NCBI GenBank assembly: GCA_022559845.1
Contig: CM040126.1
Coordinates: 140,438,064-140,502,063 of the forward strand
Length of the DNA: 64,000 nt
DNA from: Amorphophallus konjac
Lineage: Eukaryota; Streptophyta; Magnoliopsida; Alismatales; Araceae
Reading direction: 5' to 3'
Shown here: positions 1 through 10,692 of the stretch, piece after piece
Position numbering within the stretch: position 1 is the first letter of the stretch
Layout of the letters: every line of letters begins with the position of its first letter
Notes under the pieces: generated by a model
Seen by the model: only the letters and a program-made list of their open reading frames with translations
Databases searched by the model: none
Told to the model about the DNA's origin: nothing
Translations under genes and position numbers: made by a program

Positions 1-1870
1 AACATGCTCTCTAGCAGTGACATAAACAAGCATATATGAAATAAGCGAAATGCCAAGTGTAGGAGCGAAGACGATACCTCCACGCACTCGGCGTGGGGAC
101 GACGGGCCCGACCGAACTCGTGCTCCCGGGACGGTTAATACATGAATAGTACAGCAATGGAAATATGCCCACTTCACGCAGGGAGGTAAAGGGCGACACA
201 ACGGGGCCCGGGAGGACCGAAGACGGGTTGACTGGCGGCTTTCCGCGTAGCTTCGGTAGCACCCGAACTAGTGACGGTGGGGCCCACGTGCTGTCCGGAG
301 GGGCCGTGTGGGACCCGGTGTCACCACTGTGGTGGGGACACTGGTGGAGGCGATCCCCGGGCTGGCGGCACGCTGGAACGTCACCCGGAGGTCGGGCGGC
401 TCCGATCGGCACCCGTCGGGTTTGCTGTCCACGGGCTGGTTGCTGCTGTGTTGCAGCGCGCGCTCCGGCGAGAATGGGCGCTGCGATCAGCCCCAATGTC
501 GGATCGACACGAGACTGGCGCCGTTGGAAAGCTACCTTGAAGTTCTTCAACCTAGGCTCAAATATCTGGCCTGGATCTGCTCGGATCTTGACTTATGGAA
601 TTTTCAATCTTCTGTTGTACAGTAACCGAAGACTCAGGCCTGCAGAGGACTTGAATGTTGATTGCCTTTGACCGTGATGTGGATGTCCGAATTCTAAGAT
701 GTGTTCGTCATAAAAGTTGTTAAAAATTAAGATGGGAAGATGGAAAAATTGGTTTGGACATGTTTGGAGGTGGCTATGATTTTCTGTGATTTGTTCAGTG
801 GACAAAGGTTGGATCTGGGATCTTGCTGAAAGTACTGTAGCTCCGGTAGAACATGAATTTTGAAAAATAGGTAGAAGGATGATAAAAATTTAATAAAAAT
901 TGTGGTGGTAGGGGACGATGGAAAGAACACAAATTTAAATTGGGAGTTCTAAAGAAAATCAAAATGGTGGTCGAAGGAGAAGAACTCAAGGCTACTGTCA
1001 CTGTAGACAGTGACAGAACAGATCTGAGATTGAGAGTTGAATGAAATGGGGAAAATATGAAACAGTGGATTTTGAACCTGGATTTTTTTTTAGAGAAAGG
1101 GATAGAAGATAGGAACCAACCCTCAAAATTTCAAGTCGATCAGAACTCGTGGCTGGCTTCAGGAATTCACGAACCACACCTCTGTCCAGCAGGACAGAAA
1201 AGCGAAGATGATCCCGTGGCGGCTCGAAGGCGGCACGAACGGCGGCGGCGGCGGCACAGATGATCACCGGAGATAGAGGGGAGGGGATAGAAGATAGAAA
1301 TCACTCTAGAACTGGAGGTTGGAGGAGAGAAACCAGAGGGAGAGAGGAGGGGCTCAAGAACACTCTTGATTTTCTAACAATTTTCTCTTCATTTCTTCAT
1401 TAATCTCTAATGACACTATACATAGGCTTATATAGAAAATGGCAAGGGGTGGGGGGCTGATAATTTCATGGGAAATATGTCATTTTCATCCCCCATGTGG
1501 TCAAAACTCAAAATAAATAAATTACATATGAATGGGGCACTCCTTTGACTAGGTAGGTAAGGTAGGTGGCCTACCTTTGAAATTTTAACCCCTTTGTCTC
1601 CCATGTGGTCAATTAGCATTCAAACCTTCTAGATGGCCACCTAGGATGGTTGACCAGCCCCACATGGATGAGGTGGACCAATGGGGAAGGGGAGGAGCCC
1701 CCCTAGCTGGACCTACTACACATTTGCACAAAAACCCACACAATCCAAGGGAATGACGCATTGGCTTACAAAGCCGTACAATTGCGCTTATACTTTCCCA
1801 TGGATATAAAAATAAACTAAAGGACACAAATGCAAAATAAAATGTACATGCTCGGCGTCGATTCCCATCA
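1..1870 (-). mobile_element. LTR of family A, window-truncated (solo LTR or 5' LTR)
   Basis: This stretch is a third copy of the ~2.07 kb LTR seen complete at 58591-60658 and partly at 62774-64000; position 1 aligns with 58789. It lies on the minus strand, so its TG start is at 1870, next to GGGGG of the flanking DNA, and its CA end lies left of the window. At 80-96 it carries the CCACGC/GCGTGG hairpin found in all related LTRs, and at 1427-1435 a minus-strand TATA box. Its diagnostic bases match the 63 kb copy better than the 58.6 kb copy. Because the left flank is missing, it could be a solo LTR or the right-hand LTR of a full element. The long ORFs on both strands here are by-products of G/C-rich sequence. 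Confidence 0.85.
1427..1435 (-). promoter_or_regulatory. TATA box of family A LTR
   Basis: On the minus strand the sequence reads CTATATAAG, about 440 bases inside the LTR start. The same motif recurs at 60215-60223 in the other complete copy, as expected for the U3/R boundary. Confidence 0.6.
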
Positions 1871-2778
1871 GGGGGATGAATAGATCGCCCCAATTTTTGA
1901 ATTAAATCAAAGAGCTCGGTAGATGCACCCAGACTAGCGATGTAGATCTGCTCAGAACACATCAGAAGAAGAATTCAACAACGAAATGATAAACTCAGAA
2001 GGCAATCAGTGATGCACAAGCAAATGATCGAGCAGATGCTATGTCTAGGAAAGCAATGTAAACAACAACCTCAACCAACCTAAGATCAGAAATCGCACAT
2101 AGAGCAAGGCAACAATCACACAAGGAGACAAGGAGGTTTTTAGGTGGTTCGCTTGCAAGCCGCAATCTACGTCCACCCCTCGTTCACATTGAACGAGGCT
2201 TCCACTAGTGCTGGCCAGAAAAGAAGCAGACTCGGTCTGCAACAGAACGCTGCCTTACAGCTTGCCCAGAGGAAGACAAATCCCTCAACCCAGGTCCTGC
2301 ATCCACAGAACCTGCACCCTGGGCTTGCAAACCACTAGTCTAGACACCGGAGAACCTTTCTCCCTTCCTCTGAACCAGAGGGAACCCACGAGTGACCCCA
2401 AGTCACTCGCAACCAGAGAAGTTGTCTCCCTTCTTCCTCAAAGGGAACCAAAACAAAATTTGAAGCATGGAATGAAGAAGAAAACAGAAAATGAAAAAGC
2501 AAAAGATAGAATGTAGCTTCAATGAAGCATTTTCGGATGCACCGGGTGACTGCTCTTAAGTCTAACTTCTAAAACTGATCCTCATGATGTTTGTTGATCT
2601 AGGGGAGGCTCTCTCATTCTTCTTCTTTAGGGGGAAGCTCTCTCTCTGAAAATATGAATGGGAACAATGGCCGCAACTTCCACCCTTCCTTCGTGGGGCA
2701 AGGTACTCTTATATATGAACAGAGGCACCATATGGATGTGGCAAAGAAAACCTACTGAAACTCTGTTGGTCCACATGG
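1871..2778 (-). repeat. copia-like LTR remnant
   Basis: The sequence starts with a purine-rich GGGGGATGAATAGATC stretch like those near 45910 and 57080, and holds a block around 2130-2200 (ends of the form GGTTTTTAGGTGGTTC and CTACGTCCACCCCTC) matching the block at 57525-57570 of the copia-like LTR. A minus-strand TATA box lies at 2709-2717. It appears to be the part of a copia-family LTR left after family A inserted into its purine-rich stretch. No coding potential is visible. The outer boundary near 2778 is set only by the start of the next element and is approximate. Confidence 0.5.
2709..2717 (-). promoter_or_regulatory. TATA box of copia-like LTR
   Basis: The minus strand reads CATATATAAGAG. 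Its place relative to the block shared with 57525-57570 matches that of the TATA box at 58256-58265 in the other copy. Confidence 0.45.
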
Positions 2779-4680
2779 TGTTGACACCTAAAATATAATA
2801 GAGAATGGAGATGAGACATAATGGAAGATTAAGTGAGAGATAAAGATCCCTGAGATTCCTACAAAATCAGGATTACGGAAGATATGTCATTAAAGCTACC
2901 ACCCGGCTGAAGCCCTCCCCGGCCAAGCTGATGTCCGGTATTGTCGTCATTCAGACAGCAGTACTGATGAAGAACTGCAGTCCACTGACTGGTGAAAATC
3001 CCCATAAATATTCTGATGAAGCTATACTAACTCACCAATTGATGGGCCTTCGCCTAGCCTGACGGACTCGAGGGACTGACAAATGAAGGGACAGATTAAG
3101 CGGCATTAGTAGCTCAAGCTTACTGATGAGCAAGCATAAAAGACAAATGGATCTAAACGGGCCCAGCCGTGTGGCGCCGAGAGCCCAACAAGACCCATAT
3201 GGGGAAGGGGCGCCGAGAGCCTATTGCCTCCGAATAAGGCGCGCCGGGAACTCACCAACCATGCGCCGAGAGAGCCTTGCCGAGAAGGAGGGGTGCTATG
3301 ATTATAGAAACCCCCTTCCTCTCAAGATAAAGGGGTCGAGAGAGAGAACCAAAGAAAAAGCGGAACAAAGCGAAGAAAAAAAAAAGAGAGATAGAAAAAC
3401 CAGGAGAGATCCCGCTGAAAAGAAAGAAGAAGAGAAGGAGAAGAAGAAAGCTCTAGGTGGGCTGCTCGGGGGAGGGAGTGGAGTCAATGCTCCACCCTCC
3501 CCCCCCATGTTTATTTTCTTCTTTTATTTTCCTTCGTATGTAATAGTCTATGTCCTCGTGCTTTGATTATTCATATGATGACCGAGAATTCTTTTCTTGC
3601 CTGCCTCCGTTCCTCCCCTCTGCCTGTTTCTCGGCTTCAGCCTCGCAGTTGATGTAAGTGGTGATAATGAGATGAAATGAAATGTCACAGTTGCCGTGTC
3701 GGATATTAGGCAACCGAAGCTCTGCCCTCTGTCTTTCTATGTATATATCTTTTATCTGAATGACCAACAGTCCAGACGCTTCGGGTTTCAGAGTCGTTTC
3801 TATGAGTCTGTTCTTCGAAGAGGAATGAAGATAGGGCCCCTACCCCCATCTAATGGGTTATTAGGTTCTGTTTCCTTCTCCCCTCCTGTCTCGATGGCAG
3901 ATCCCCCACATACATTCGAGTTTTCCTTCGAGGCCCCTCCTTTATGCAGTTCAGGAACCAGATACATCAATCTCTCGGTGCCCTGAACTGCTGGTTATGA
4001 GATATGTGCTTAATCTGCAGATGAATGCAACCCTACGAGGTTTTGATAAGTGATGACCTCGACTCCTGGGTCCTCCATTCTGACTCTTGAATGATTAGGG
4101 CCTAGATTTCCAGTGCCGAGGGTTGTGTCGTTCCTCCATCGCTGGTTTGTTTCCTCGATGCCATTGGGCTTGTCCAGGTGATCAGAGACAGTCATCTCTT
4201 GATCTCCTCAGACGGCTGGCGGCAAACAGATAAAAATCTTCATAGAACGTTGTGAGAGGGTCTTATTTCATCTACTGACTTCGCCCTCCAATTCCCTTGG
4301 TATCCCTCCAGCAGAAACCTTCATGTAATCCCCTTATGCACTCTAAATCCTGCCCCAATCCAAGCAAAAAATCCCAGAAATCTCTAGAATAGAGTATCGT
4401 AATCTAGCCATAAACCCTTTTTGGCCTTGAGCCCTTTCACTTTCCCGGCGCAGGCGTTGGGTAAATGGTTCCCGGCGCGGCCGTTGCCACGCCGAGAGCT
4501 ATGCGGCTGAGAGGGTTTCCCCCCCTTTTCCCTTTAGCATGTTGATAAAACCCTCAATCCTGTTCACTATCCAAGAAGACCCCTTCGCAATACAGCGTTC
4601 CCAGCCCGGGGGCTTCCCGGCGCCAGGTTCCCGGCGCGGTGACGAGCGCGCCGAGAACCCCTGCGCCGAGAAACCCCCTT

Positions 4681-4812
4681 GGCCAATAAAAGCCACGCCG
4701 AGAACCCCCCCTTGGCCAATAAAAGCCACGCCGAGAGCTTCCCCCGGGCCAATAAAACCCACGCCGAGGCTCCTTCTTTGGCCAATAAAACCCAGGCCAA
4801 GATCCACCTTCG
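4681..4812 (+). repeat. 33-bp minisatellite, about four units
   Basis: GGCCAATAAA recurs at 4681, 4714, 4747 and 4780, an exact 33-base period. Each unit continues with an ACGCCGAG core and a C-run. The last unit diverges. Confidence 0.85.
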
Positions 4813-5503
4813 TACCATCACCCCCCAATCCCTTTAATCTCTCCACACATCTGTCTAGAGGATGTTCAGAGACCATCCCATACGCCCCGAGGAGATACAG
4901 CAATGGGGAGGACCTCCCCCTACATCTCTTAATCCCGATCCGGATTTCTCTGCAGCCTTATGAACCTAAAGAGCCATGTCATTACATGTGCTCTGATGGG
5001 TTCCAAGGGAACATCAATCGATGATATGAATGCAAGCAATGTCCCCCGCGGCCTGGCGCCGTTCTCCTTTGGTTATCGTCCCGGCTTCCCGTGGATGATG
5101 GCCTATCTTTTCTTGGCATAGTCCAAGTTAAGGGGACATGCTGTCGAAATTCGTACATACCTCATCAGATAGCTATGGTATTCCACCCTAACCCCGTTGG
5201 CCCACGGAGTTCTGCCCTTGCATGTTCTCCGATGGTCTTCCGAAGGGGAATATTAATAAGACATCGCGCCTGCACATGGTTGTGTCATGCTGCACCGGTC
5301 CTTATCCGGATTCCGGGTTAGATATACCCGATCTTTTACGGATCCCACCCTGCCGCTGCATGGGCGGTTTCCTATCCTCACCTGGCATAGTGCAAGGTAA
5401 TGGGGACATGCCGTCGGATTTGTTCCGCATTTGATGTATCGTTGCTTCACTCAGACTGTTTAACGCCTTGCTGATGAACCAACCCTCGCTCTCGTTTGAG
5501 TCT

Positions 5504-5555
5504 TATTTTTTTTGCCGCTGTCTTCCTCCTATTTTTTTTGCCGCTGTCTTCCTCC
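5504..5555 (+). repeat. 26-bp tandem duplication
   Basis: A T-run followed by GCCGCTGTCTTCCTCC occurs twice head to tail, at 5504-5529 and 5530-5555, without differences. Confidence 0.85.
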
Positions 5556-5938
5556 TATTTTTGGCGTTTAATCAAGGGTTGTCCTTCTTAGGAAGGGCGT
5601 AACTAACGTCATAGCCTTTACGGTATGACGGACTTCGGGTCCCGACTCGGACTTCACAATCGACTGATTAAAAGTCAGATCGAGCGCACAATTAAATTGC
5701 CACCCCGGTGACTGGCACGCCTAATAATCAATAAATACAAATAAGAGAATTCTGCAAATAAAAAATAAAATAATAATAAATTTAAATAATTTAAAAAATA
5801 AAAAAATCCGCGTTCCATAAGTCTTGCACTCCCGGTGGGACTCAGTCTTCCTTCATATCTACGCCAAAAATAGGAGGCCCAGCGGGCCCCCCTCCAATTT
5901 CTGATTCTGTGCGCTTTCCTTATTTTCAGGAAGCTACA

Positions 5939-5960
5939 ATGACTACTGGACTCATGTCTG
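5939..5960 (+). pseudogene. Candidate start of Tat ORF1 (gag), cut by element B
   Basis: An ATG at 5939 follows a splice-acceptor-like TTATTTTCAG and GAAGCTACA, and reads MTTGLMS before element B begins at 5961. The reading continues on the far side of B not as gag but as the C-terminal part of reverse transcriptase (12655 onwards), so several kilobases of host element are missing. The identification as gag start rests on position only. Confidence 0.3.
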
Positions 5961-7993
5961 TGGTGAGGACACGCGCCGCATCAGGGAGCACGCCAACATC
6001 TCTTTGGCTAGGCGACTACGGCATCTATTAGTGGAACTTCCTTCTCATTTGAGGCCATGTTGGGCCTAGGTTTGGTCCCTGCGTGGACACGTTATCTAGT
6101 TCTTTATATTAGCAGACTATGTGTAAAGGGAGTAGTGGGCTATCTTCTTATTATTGGGCTTGGCCTTGGCCCATAATTAATGGGCTTAGGATTAGGGTTT
6201 GGGGCGCACCCCTCATCCATCATCCTGGGTGGCTGCGCCACCTTCCCCCCCTTGCCCCCTCTACTTGCCTTTTTGGGCGCCCCCCTTGCCCCATTCCATC
6301 TCACCCCCCCTTTCCCCCCTTGGGCGCCCCCTCCCTTTGATCCCTCCTTGATTGGAGGAGGGATGGCCGCCCCCCCCCCTTGAATGGGGAAGGGCTGGGT
6401 CGCACCCCCCCTTCCATTTGCGCCCCCCCTCCATGTGGCAAGGGTGAAACCCTAGCTTCCCCCCCCCCCCCCCGATATAAAGGCTTGTATTTTCTTTTGA
6501 GCATTATTATTGAATGAAATTGAAATAGCATTTGCTGAAGGTGGCTGCGCCCCTCCTCTGTTCCTCCTTGCTCCTGCGACGGGAGCAAGCTCGGGGTGTG
6601 ACTCCCTATCCCTCGGTGCGACGCCGAGGGCCCCTTTCTCTTCTATCCCTTCTCAAGTTCTAGTTCGGTGTGCCCGGATTTCTCCTCCAAGAGCAGCGAT
6701 GACCACCCCCTGTTCGTGAAGGCCTTGGGCGACCAGACCATTTTTTTGTGGATCTTCTACAAGTCGCCGACGCGTGCGAGGTGGTCTCACCTCATTCGGA
6801 GTTCGGCATCACCCGTGGCGATTTTCTCCGTGAGCGCGCACAGGACCCCCTCTCCCTGCGAGCCTGGTTCTGCCCGCCCCCTTTCAAAAATCCCACAGCA
6901 CGGACGTCTGCGAATTTGGATGTGGGATCTTCACTGGTCATACCTCTCTTCGTCCTCTGTCCAACGCCGCTGACCTCGCCTCTATCCGACATCCGAGCTG
7001 CTCGTGGCGTCCATTCCCGTGAGGTCGCGCAGGTCTGCCCTGTCCACCCGGTGCCAGAACCACCTGCGGATTCCAGAGCTTGCTTCTCTCAGCCACGACC
7101 AGATCTGATCGATTCCTTCGGGCGGGACCTGCTGCTCTGCGTCCTCTTCATCCTCCAACAAGCAGAGCTCCGTTCGCCCTTTGGAGCTATTTCTGCTGAT
7201 TTTTCCCGCTCAAGCGCTCAGTTCTGGGAGCAGAATCCTGTCGCAACTTGCAGGTGCGCCCCCGGCTTCCACGGACGGAATCTGCTGCCCCCTTTGGCCG
7301 AGGCTTCCTCCCGTGACCTAGCTACGCGCCATCACTAACGGCGCCTCAATCGGACACCGGACCAGGTCGTGGGAGCTTTCACCGCGGAGTCACGCATTGC
7401 TGCGAACCTGCCGACCACCGTTCGGGTCCTCCTCGCGGCCAACCCTTCACCGAGTGCCGCCCGTCAGCCCGTACATTGGTAGCCCCGAATCTCTGCATGT
7501 AGCCTGTTACCTCCCTGCGAGGAGTGGGCACTTTATTGGGTTGTATTGATTGTTCATCCTTCGTGTATCGGGGTTGTCGATCTCGGCCGGGGTTCCTTCC
7601 CCACGCCCAGGCGTGGAGGTACGTGCGAAGCTCCTCACTGTTGGCATTTCGCTTTACTAGTATACTTTCTAGCATGCCGCGTGAGTGTGTGTAGGTTCCT
7701 AGCTAGCTTCTTATTCACCGCGTGGTTGTGAGTTGAGAGCACCCATTCCGTGGCCCTAGTCGAGCGCCGAGCTCGGACTAGATTCCCATAGGCGCACGGC
7801 GGCTCCTTAGTCGCTGAGATCCCCGCGCTTCCCTCATAGGGACGGTCGTTGGGCTTGAGTTTCTTGTTGAGAGACGCCTCCACCCAGAGGAACGCTACGG
7901 AGGTCAGCCGCCCGGCTTGCCTTTGGCGTGCGAGTGCTGGCCGCACTTGTTGCATTCGTAGGTCTTAGCCCATTTCAGTCCTGTCCCGCATCA
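5961..7993 (+). repeat. 5' LTR of element B
   Basis: The LTR runs TGGTGAGG to CCCGCATCA and ends three bases before the primer-binding site. It is C-rich before the TATA box at 6474-6482 and carries the CCACGC/GCGTGG hairpin at 7601-7616. Its first ~125 bases correspond to the end of the pol reading frame. Confidence 0.92.
6474..6482 (+). promoter_or_regulatory. TATA box of element B 5' LTR
   Basis: GATATAAAGG directly follows a long C-run; the same motif is at 11133-11141 in the 3' LTR. Confidence 0.6.
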
Positions 7994-7996
7994 AAT

Positions 7997-8008
7997 TGGT
8001 ATCAGAGC
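7997..8008 (+). promoter_or_regulatory. Primer-binding site, initiator Met tRNA type
   Basis: TGGTATCAGAGC lies three bases after the LTR end. This is the usual plant LTR-retrotransposon site complementary to the 3' end of initiator methionine tRNA. Confidence 0.92.
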
Positions 8009-8270
8009 TTAGGGAACCAGTTTGTTCTTACAAATTGGGGTCTTAGGTCATTTGAGTCTTTAGGTTGTCAAGGGTGCAATTGAGGCATTAGATGTGTCTA
8101 AGTTGCATGTGAGTCATTAGGTTTGTTTTGGGTGCATTTGAGTCCGCTTTCTTCCCCTTTTTTCCATCGCCATTTTGAGTCGTGTCTAGTCCCATCCCTT
8201 AGTTGTCCTACATGTCCCTTCCATAGTCCTAGGGCGTGCATGTGTATTTAGAGTCCTCAGGTGCATCTTC

Positions 8271-10025
8271 ATGGCTATCCCTACTTGGTCAACTCCATAC
8301 AACTCGGCCCTCCACAAGGGTCCGACCGACCCTCTATTCCTGGACATCATTCTAGATGAGGACCTTCGCTTTGATGGATCGAGCCCTAGAGCCTATCTAA
8401 GGTGGGAGGCTAGCATGGGAAAATACTTTGAGAAGAATTGGATATATGGTTCCGCGAGAGTCAACATTGCCGAGGGACAACTTTCACCTCAAGCCATGGA
8501 AGCGTGGAATCACATAGTGAGTCTTAGGGCAGGTTGGAGGCAAGAGCCCATACACTCTTGGGAGGAGATGAAGGTAGAACTTAGGAAGATCTACACTCCC
8601 CAACGCTCCCCCTCCTACTCGGAGACCCATAGCTCGAGGAGCACTACCACTCCTCCTTTCTCTCTCGGCCAGTCTAAGGCCACTATAAGGGCTCAACCTC
8701 TGCAACGCCCATCACCTCTTACCCCCAACCGAGCACATCATAGTTGGAGGAGCAAGGTGCCACCTGTGTGTGAGTCTAGGCCCGAGACTAAATCTCATGA
8801 TTACCAGCAAGTCTCCCCGAATGCCCTTAACTTGAGAGATCTCCCCCTCGCAGAACTCCTGCAACTCTTTAGGGAGAAACTTGAAAGGATGGGCACTCCT
8901 ATGGGATCACCGACTTCCCCTGGCCCACCCTCGAGCCAGGACGAAGTCGTGCCAGAACCTACAGGGGTTAGGGTCGACACTCTTAGCCCAACACCCATGA
9001 TCGAGAGCCAAGGTCCCATCTACTTCATAGAGGATTCCCTTTCCCCACCTGAGGGAGATGCTTCGCCCTTCGACCCTCATCTAGGGCCTTTCTTGTCTCC
9101 TGAGGGCAAACTTGTCACTGGAGAGCCTCTAGCTAGCTGGTTGAGGAAGGGTCCCACTCTAGATGCTTCGATTCCTTGTTACCCACCCATGGAACCAACT
9201 CTACCGGTAGTACCCCTTAACTCCTTTCACACCACTTTTCGGTCCTTCTGCTTTCTTGAAAATGTGAAGGACTTCCTTAGGAGTTTAGATTATCAATGGG
9301 AGTTGACTTATATGTTGACCTTAGGGTCTGACCAACCCTATAGTCATAGCTTCACGCTCCCTGCTTTGGGGTCTATTACCTCGGTCTACACCATAGGACA
9401 TATCACCTCCGAGATCCTTTTATTCTTTCCCATACCCGTGGAGATTGATTTTATCCCCTCTTATGGTGTCACGGTCCCGAGGGAGGAACCTAGCTTTCCT
9501 TGCCTCCCTTGTGAGCCCCTTGCCCCATATATTAGAGCGCCTGAAGGTGACCCTCTGCACCTGGGCGAATGTCGCACATGGGCAAGTATAGTGAAGGGAC
9601 CTGTCGGGAGGGGTCATCATTTCTTTGATCCATTCGATCCCCTCCCTAGTGAGCCTCTCGACTCATATTCTCTTCCCCACCTAGTCGAGGAGGTATATCA
9701 TCACACCCTATCCAAACCTGCTAGCCAACACCTCACCTTGCATACTTCCAGACGCCAGAGTTTAGGAGGCCAGGGACACATGTCTCACTCTCATGTTTCT
9801 CCATGTCCCTCATCATATAGGGGTAATGTCATGAGTGAGTTTGGGCAATCTAGTCCCCATGAGTCTACCACATTCAGTAGGACACCCATGCATGATAGAT
9901 ACAACTTTGGTTGTCCAGGTCCTCCCCGTGTTGTCCAATCATGTAGGAGTCATAGGCATGCTAGGTCTGTGTTTGGATGTCAGGACCACCACTGCATTCA
10001 CATAGGTATGAGTCAACACAGCTAG
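8271..10025 (+). CDS. Non-canonical 584-residue ORF of element B: gag-like N-terminus plus unknown shared domain
   Basis: This intact ORF replaces gag-pol. Residues 30-112 resemble the capsid region of element C gag (FDGSSPRAYLRWEASMGKYF; WEEMKVELRKIYTP), so the N-terminus is gag-derived. Residues 113-300 are Ser/Pro-rich with no motif I know. Residues 308-474 match the ORF of element A (61089-62411): shared blocks include HTTFRS, QWELT, PALGSITSV, EIL, DFI, PREE, EGD and FFDPFDP in the same order. The C-terminus holds a TPMHDRYNFGCPGPP-like motif also found in A. There is no zinc knuckle, protease or polymerase motif. I do not recognise the shared domain. The start ATG at 8271 is the first in frame and sits about 260 bases after the PBS. 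The stop lies just before the integrase-tail remnant. Confidence 0.8.
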   Translation: MAIPTWSTPYNSALHKGPTDPLFLDIILDEDLRFDGSSPRAYLRWEASMGKYFEKNWIYGSARVNIAEGQLSPQAMEAWNHIVSLRAGWRQEPIHSWEEMKVELRKIYTPQRSPSYSETHSSRSTTTPPFSLGQSKATIRAQPLQRPSPLTPNRAHHSWRSKVPPVCESRPETKSHDYQQVSPNALNLRDLPLAELLQLFREKLERMGTPMGSPTSPGPPSSQDEVVPEPTGVRVDTLSPTPMIESQGPIYFIEDSLSPPEGDASPFDPHLGPFLSPEGKLVTGEPLASWLRKGPTLDASIPCYPPMEPTLPVVPLNSFHTTFRSFCFLENVKDFLRSLDYQWELTYMLTLGSDQPYSHSFTLPALGSITSVYTIGHITSEILLFFPIPVEIDFIPSYGVTVPREEPSFPCLPCEPLAPYIRAPEGDPLHLGECRTWASIVKGPVGRGHHFFDPFDPLPSEPLDSYSLPHLVEEVYHHTLSKPASQHLTLHTSRRQSLGGQGHMSHSHVSPCPSSYRGNVMSEFGQSSPHESTTFSRTPMHDRYNFGCPGPPRVVQSCRSHRHARSVFGCQDHHCIHIGMSQHS

Positions 10026-10692
10026 TTCAGAGTCTGCGTCATCACCACCTCGAGGCCAGCAACGCACGTTATAAGGAGTTAGCTGATGCGCATCGACGCA
10101 CCCGTGAGTTCCGAGAGGGAGAGTACGTCATGATCAGGGTCAGACCTGAACGGTTTCCTTCGGGGGCCGTGAAGAAACTCCAGGCCCGCGGTGCTGGACC
10201 CTTTCAAGTCTTGAAGCGAATTGGGTCGAATGCGTATGAGATTGAGCTGCCAGACGACTATGGGATCTGTTCGACGTTCAATGTCTCAGATCTGGTGGCA
10301 TATCGGGATCCCGCGGTGATTCCCAGTGAGCTTTTTGGGCCCTCCCCTCCTGTTGAGAGTATTACACCTACTGAGCGTCCACCTCTTCTAGCCCCATTAC
10401 AGACACGCGAGCGTATAGATTGTATACTGGATGAGCAGGTGACCACGACCCGGAGCGGAGCCTACCAACGCTTCCTAGTGCGTTGGAGAGGGCGCCCTGC
10501 GACAGACGACGCCTGGATCACACGTGGAGAGCTGACCTGCTGGAGCGCTACCTGAGCGATCGTGACCCTTACTCGACGGGGTCGAGTTCTTCCCACCCGG
10601 GGAGAATTGGTGAGGACACGCGCCGCATCACTCGACGGAGCACACGGAGCACGCCGACATCTCTTTGGCTGGGCGACTACGGCATCTATTAG
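10026..10692 (+). pseudogene. Integrase C-terminal region and chromodomain remnant of element B
   Basis: From about 10035 the plus strand encodes a tail matching element C integrase: EASNARYKEL, EGEYVMIRVRPERFPS, a GAGPFQVLKRIGSNAYEIEL (GPY/F-type) block, then a chromodomain with ILDEQV, LVRWRGRPATDDAW and ITRGEL. The zinc-binding and catalytic parts of integrase are missing. Compared with C, about 16 bases are lost after ITRGEL, shifting the frame; the remaining tail (from LLERYLSDRDPYS) continues in another frame and ends at 10692 inside the 3' LTR. It is probably a relic retained because its DNA overlaps the polypurine tract and LTR start. Confidence 0.85.
10600..10607 (+). promoter_or_regulatory. 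Polypurine tract of element B
   Basis: GGGGAGAAT-type purine run directly before the 3' LTR, in the same context (CCCACCCGGGGAGAAT) as 53611-53619 in element C. Confidence 0.75.

Larger units (their letters stand above)
2779..5938 (+). mobile_element. Putative Tat-type LTR and leader (T1), plus strand
   Basis: The block starts TGTTGACACC, an LTR start resembling TGTAGACACACC at 24041. It is rich in GCGCCGAGA / CCCGGCGC motifs, spread like the hairpin arrays in the other LTRs here. It contains a TATA-like sequence near 3299-3306, a 33-bp minisatellite (4681-4812) and a 26-bp duplication (5504-5555). Near 5700 a CCCCGGTGACTGGCACGCC stretch could contain a primer-binding site, but I cannot assign the tRNA. 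The leader ends in TTATTTTCAG just before a candidate gag ATG at 5939. The LTR end is not resolved, so assignment to the Tat lineage rests on the start motif, the layout and the downstream Tat pol, and is an inference. Confidence 0.45.

Noticed and set aside
11..671. Long overlapping ORFs on both strands (also at 58799-59386 and 62982-63642)
   Set aside because: They lie in G/C-rich LTR sequence, occur in several frames at once, and change between LTR copies without preserving protein; no known domain.
6119..7955. ORFs in the element B LTR (repeated at 10780-12615)
   Set aside because: Low-complexity Pro/Gly-rich translations of C-runs and R/U5 sequence; shared only because the LTRs are copies.
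7997..8008. tRNA gene fragment
   Set aside because: TGGTATCAGAGC is a primer-binding site; no cloverleaf surrounds it. I found no tRNA or rRNA gene in the window.
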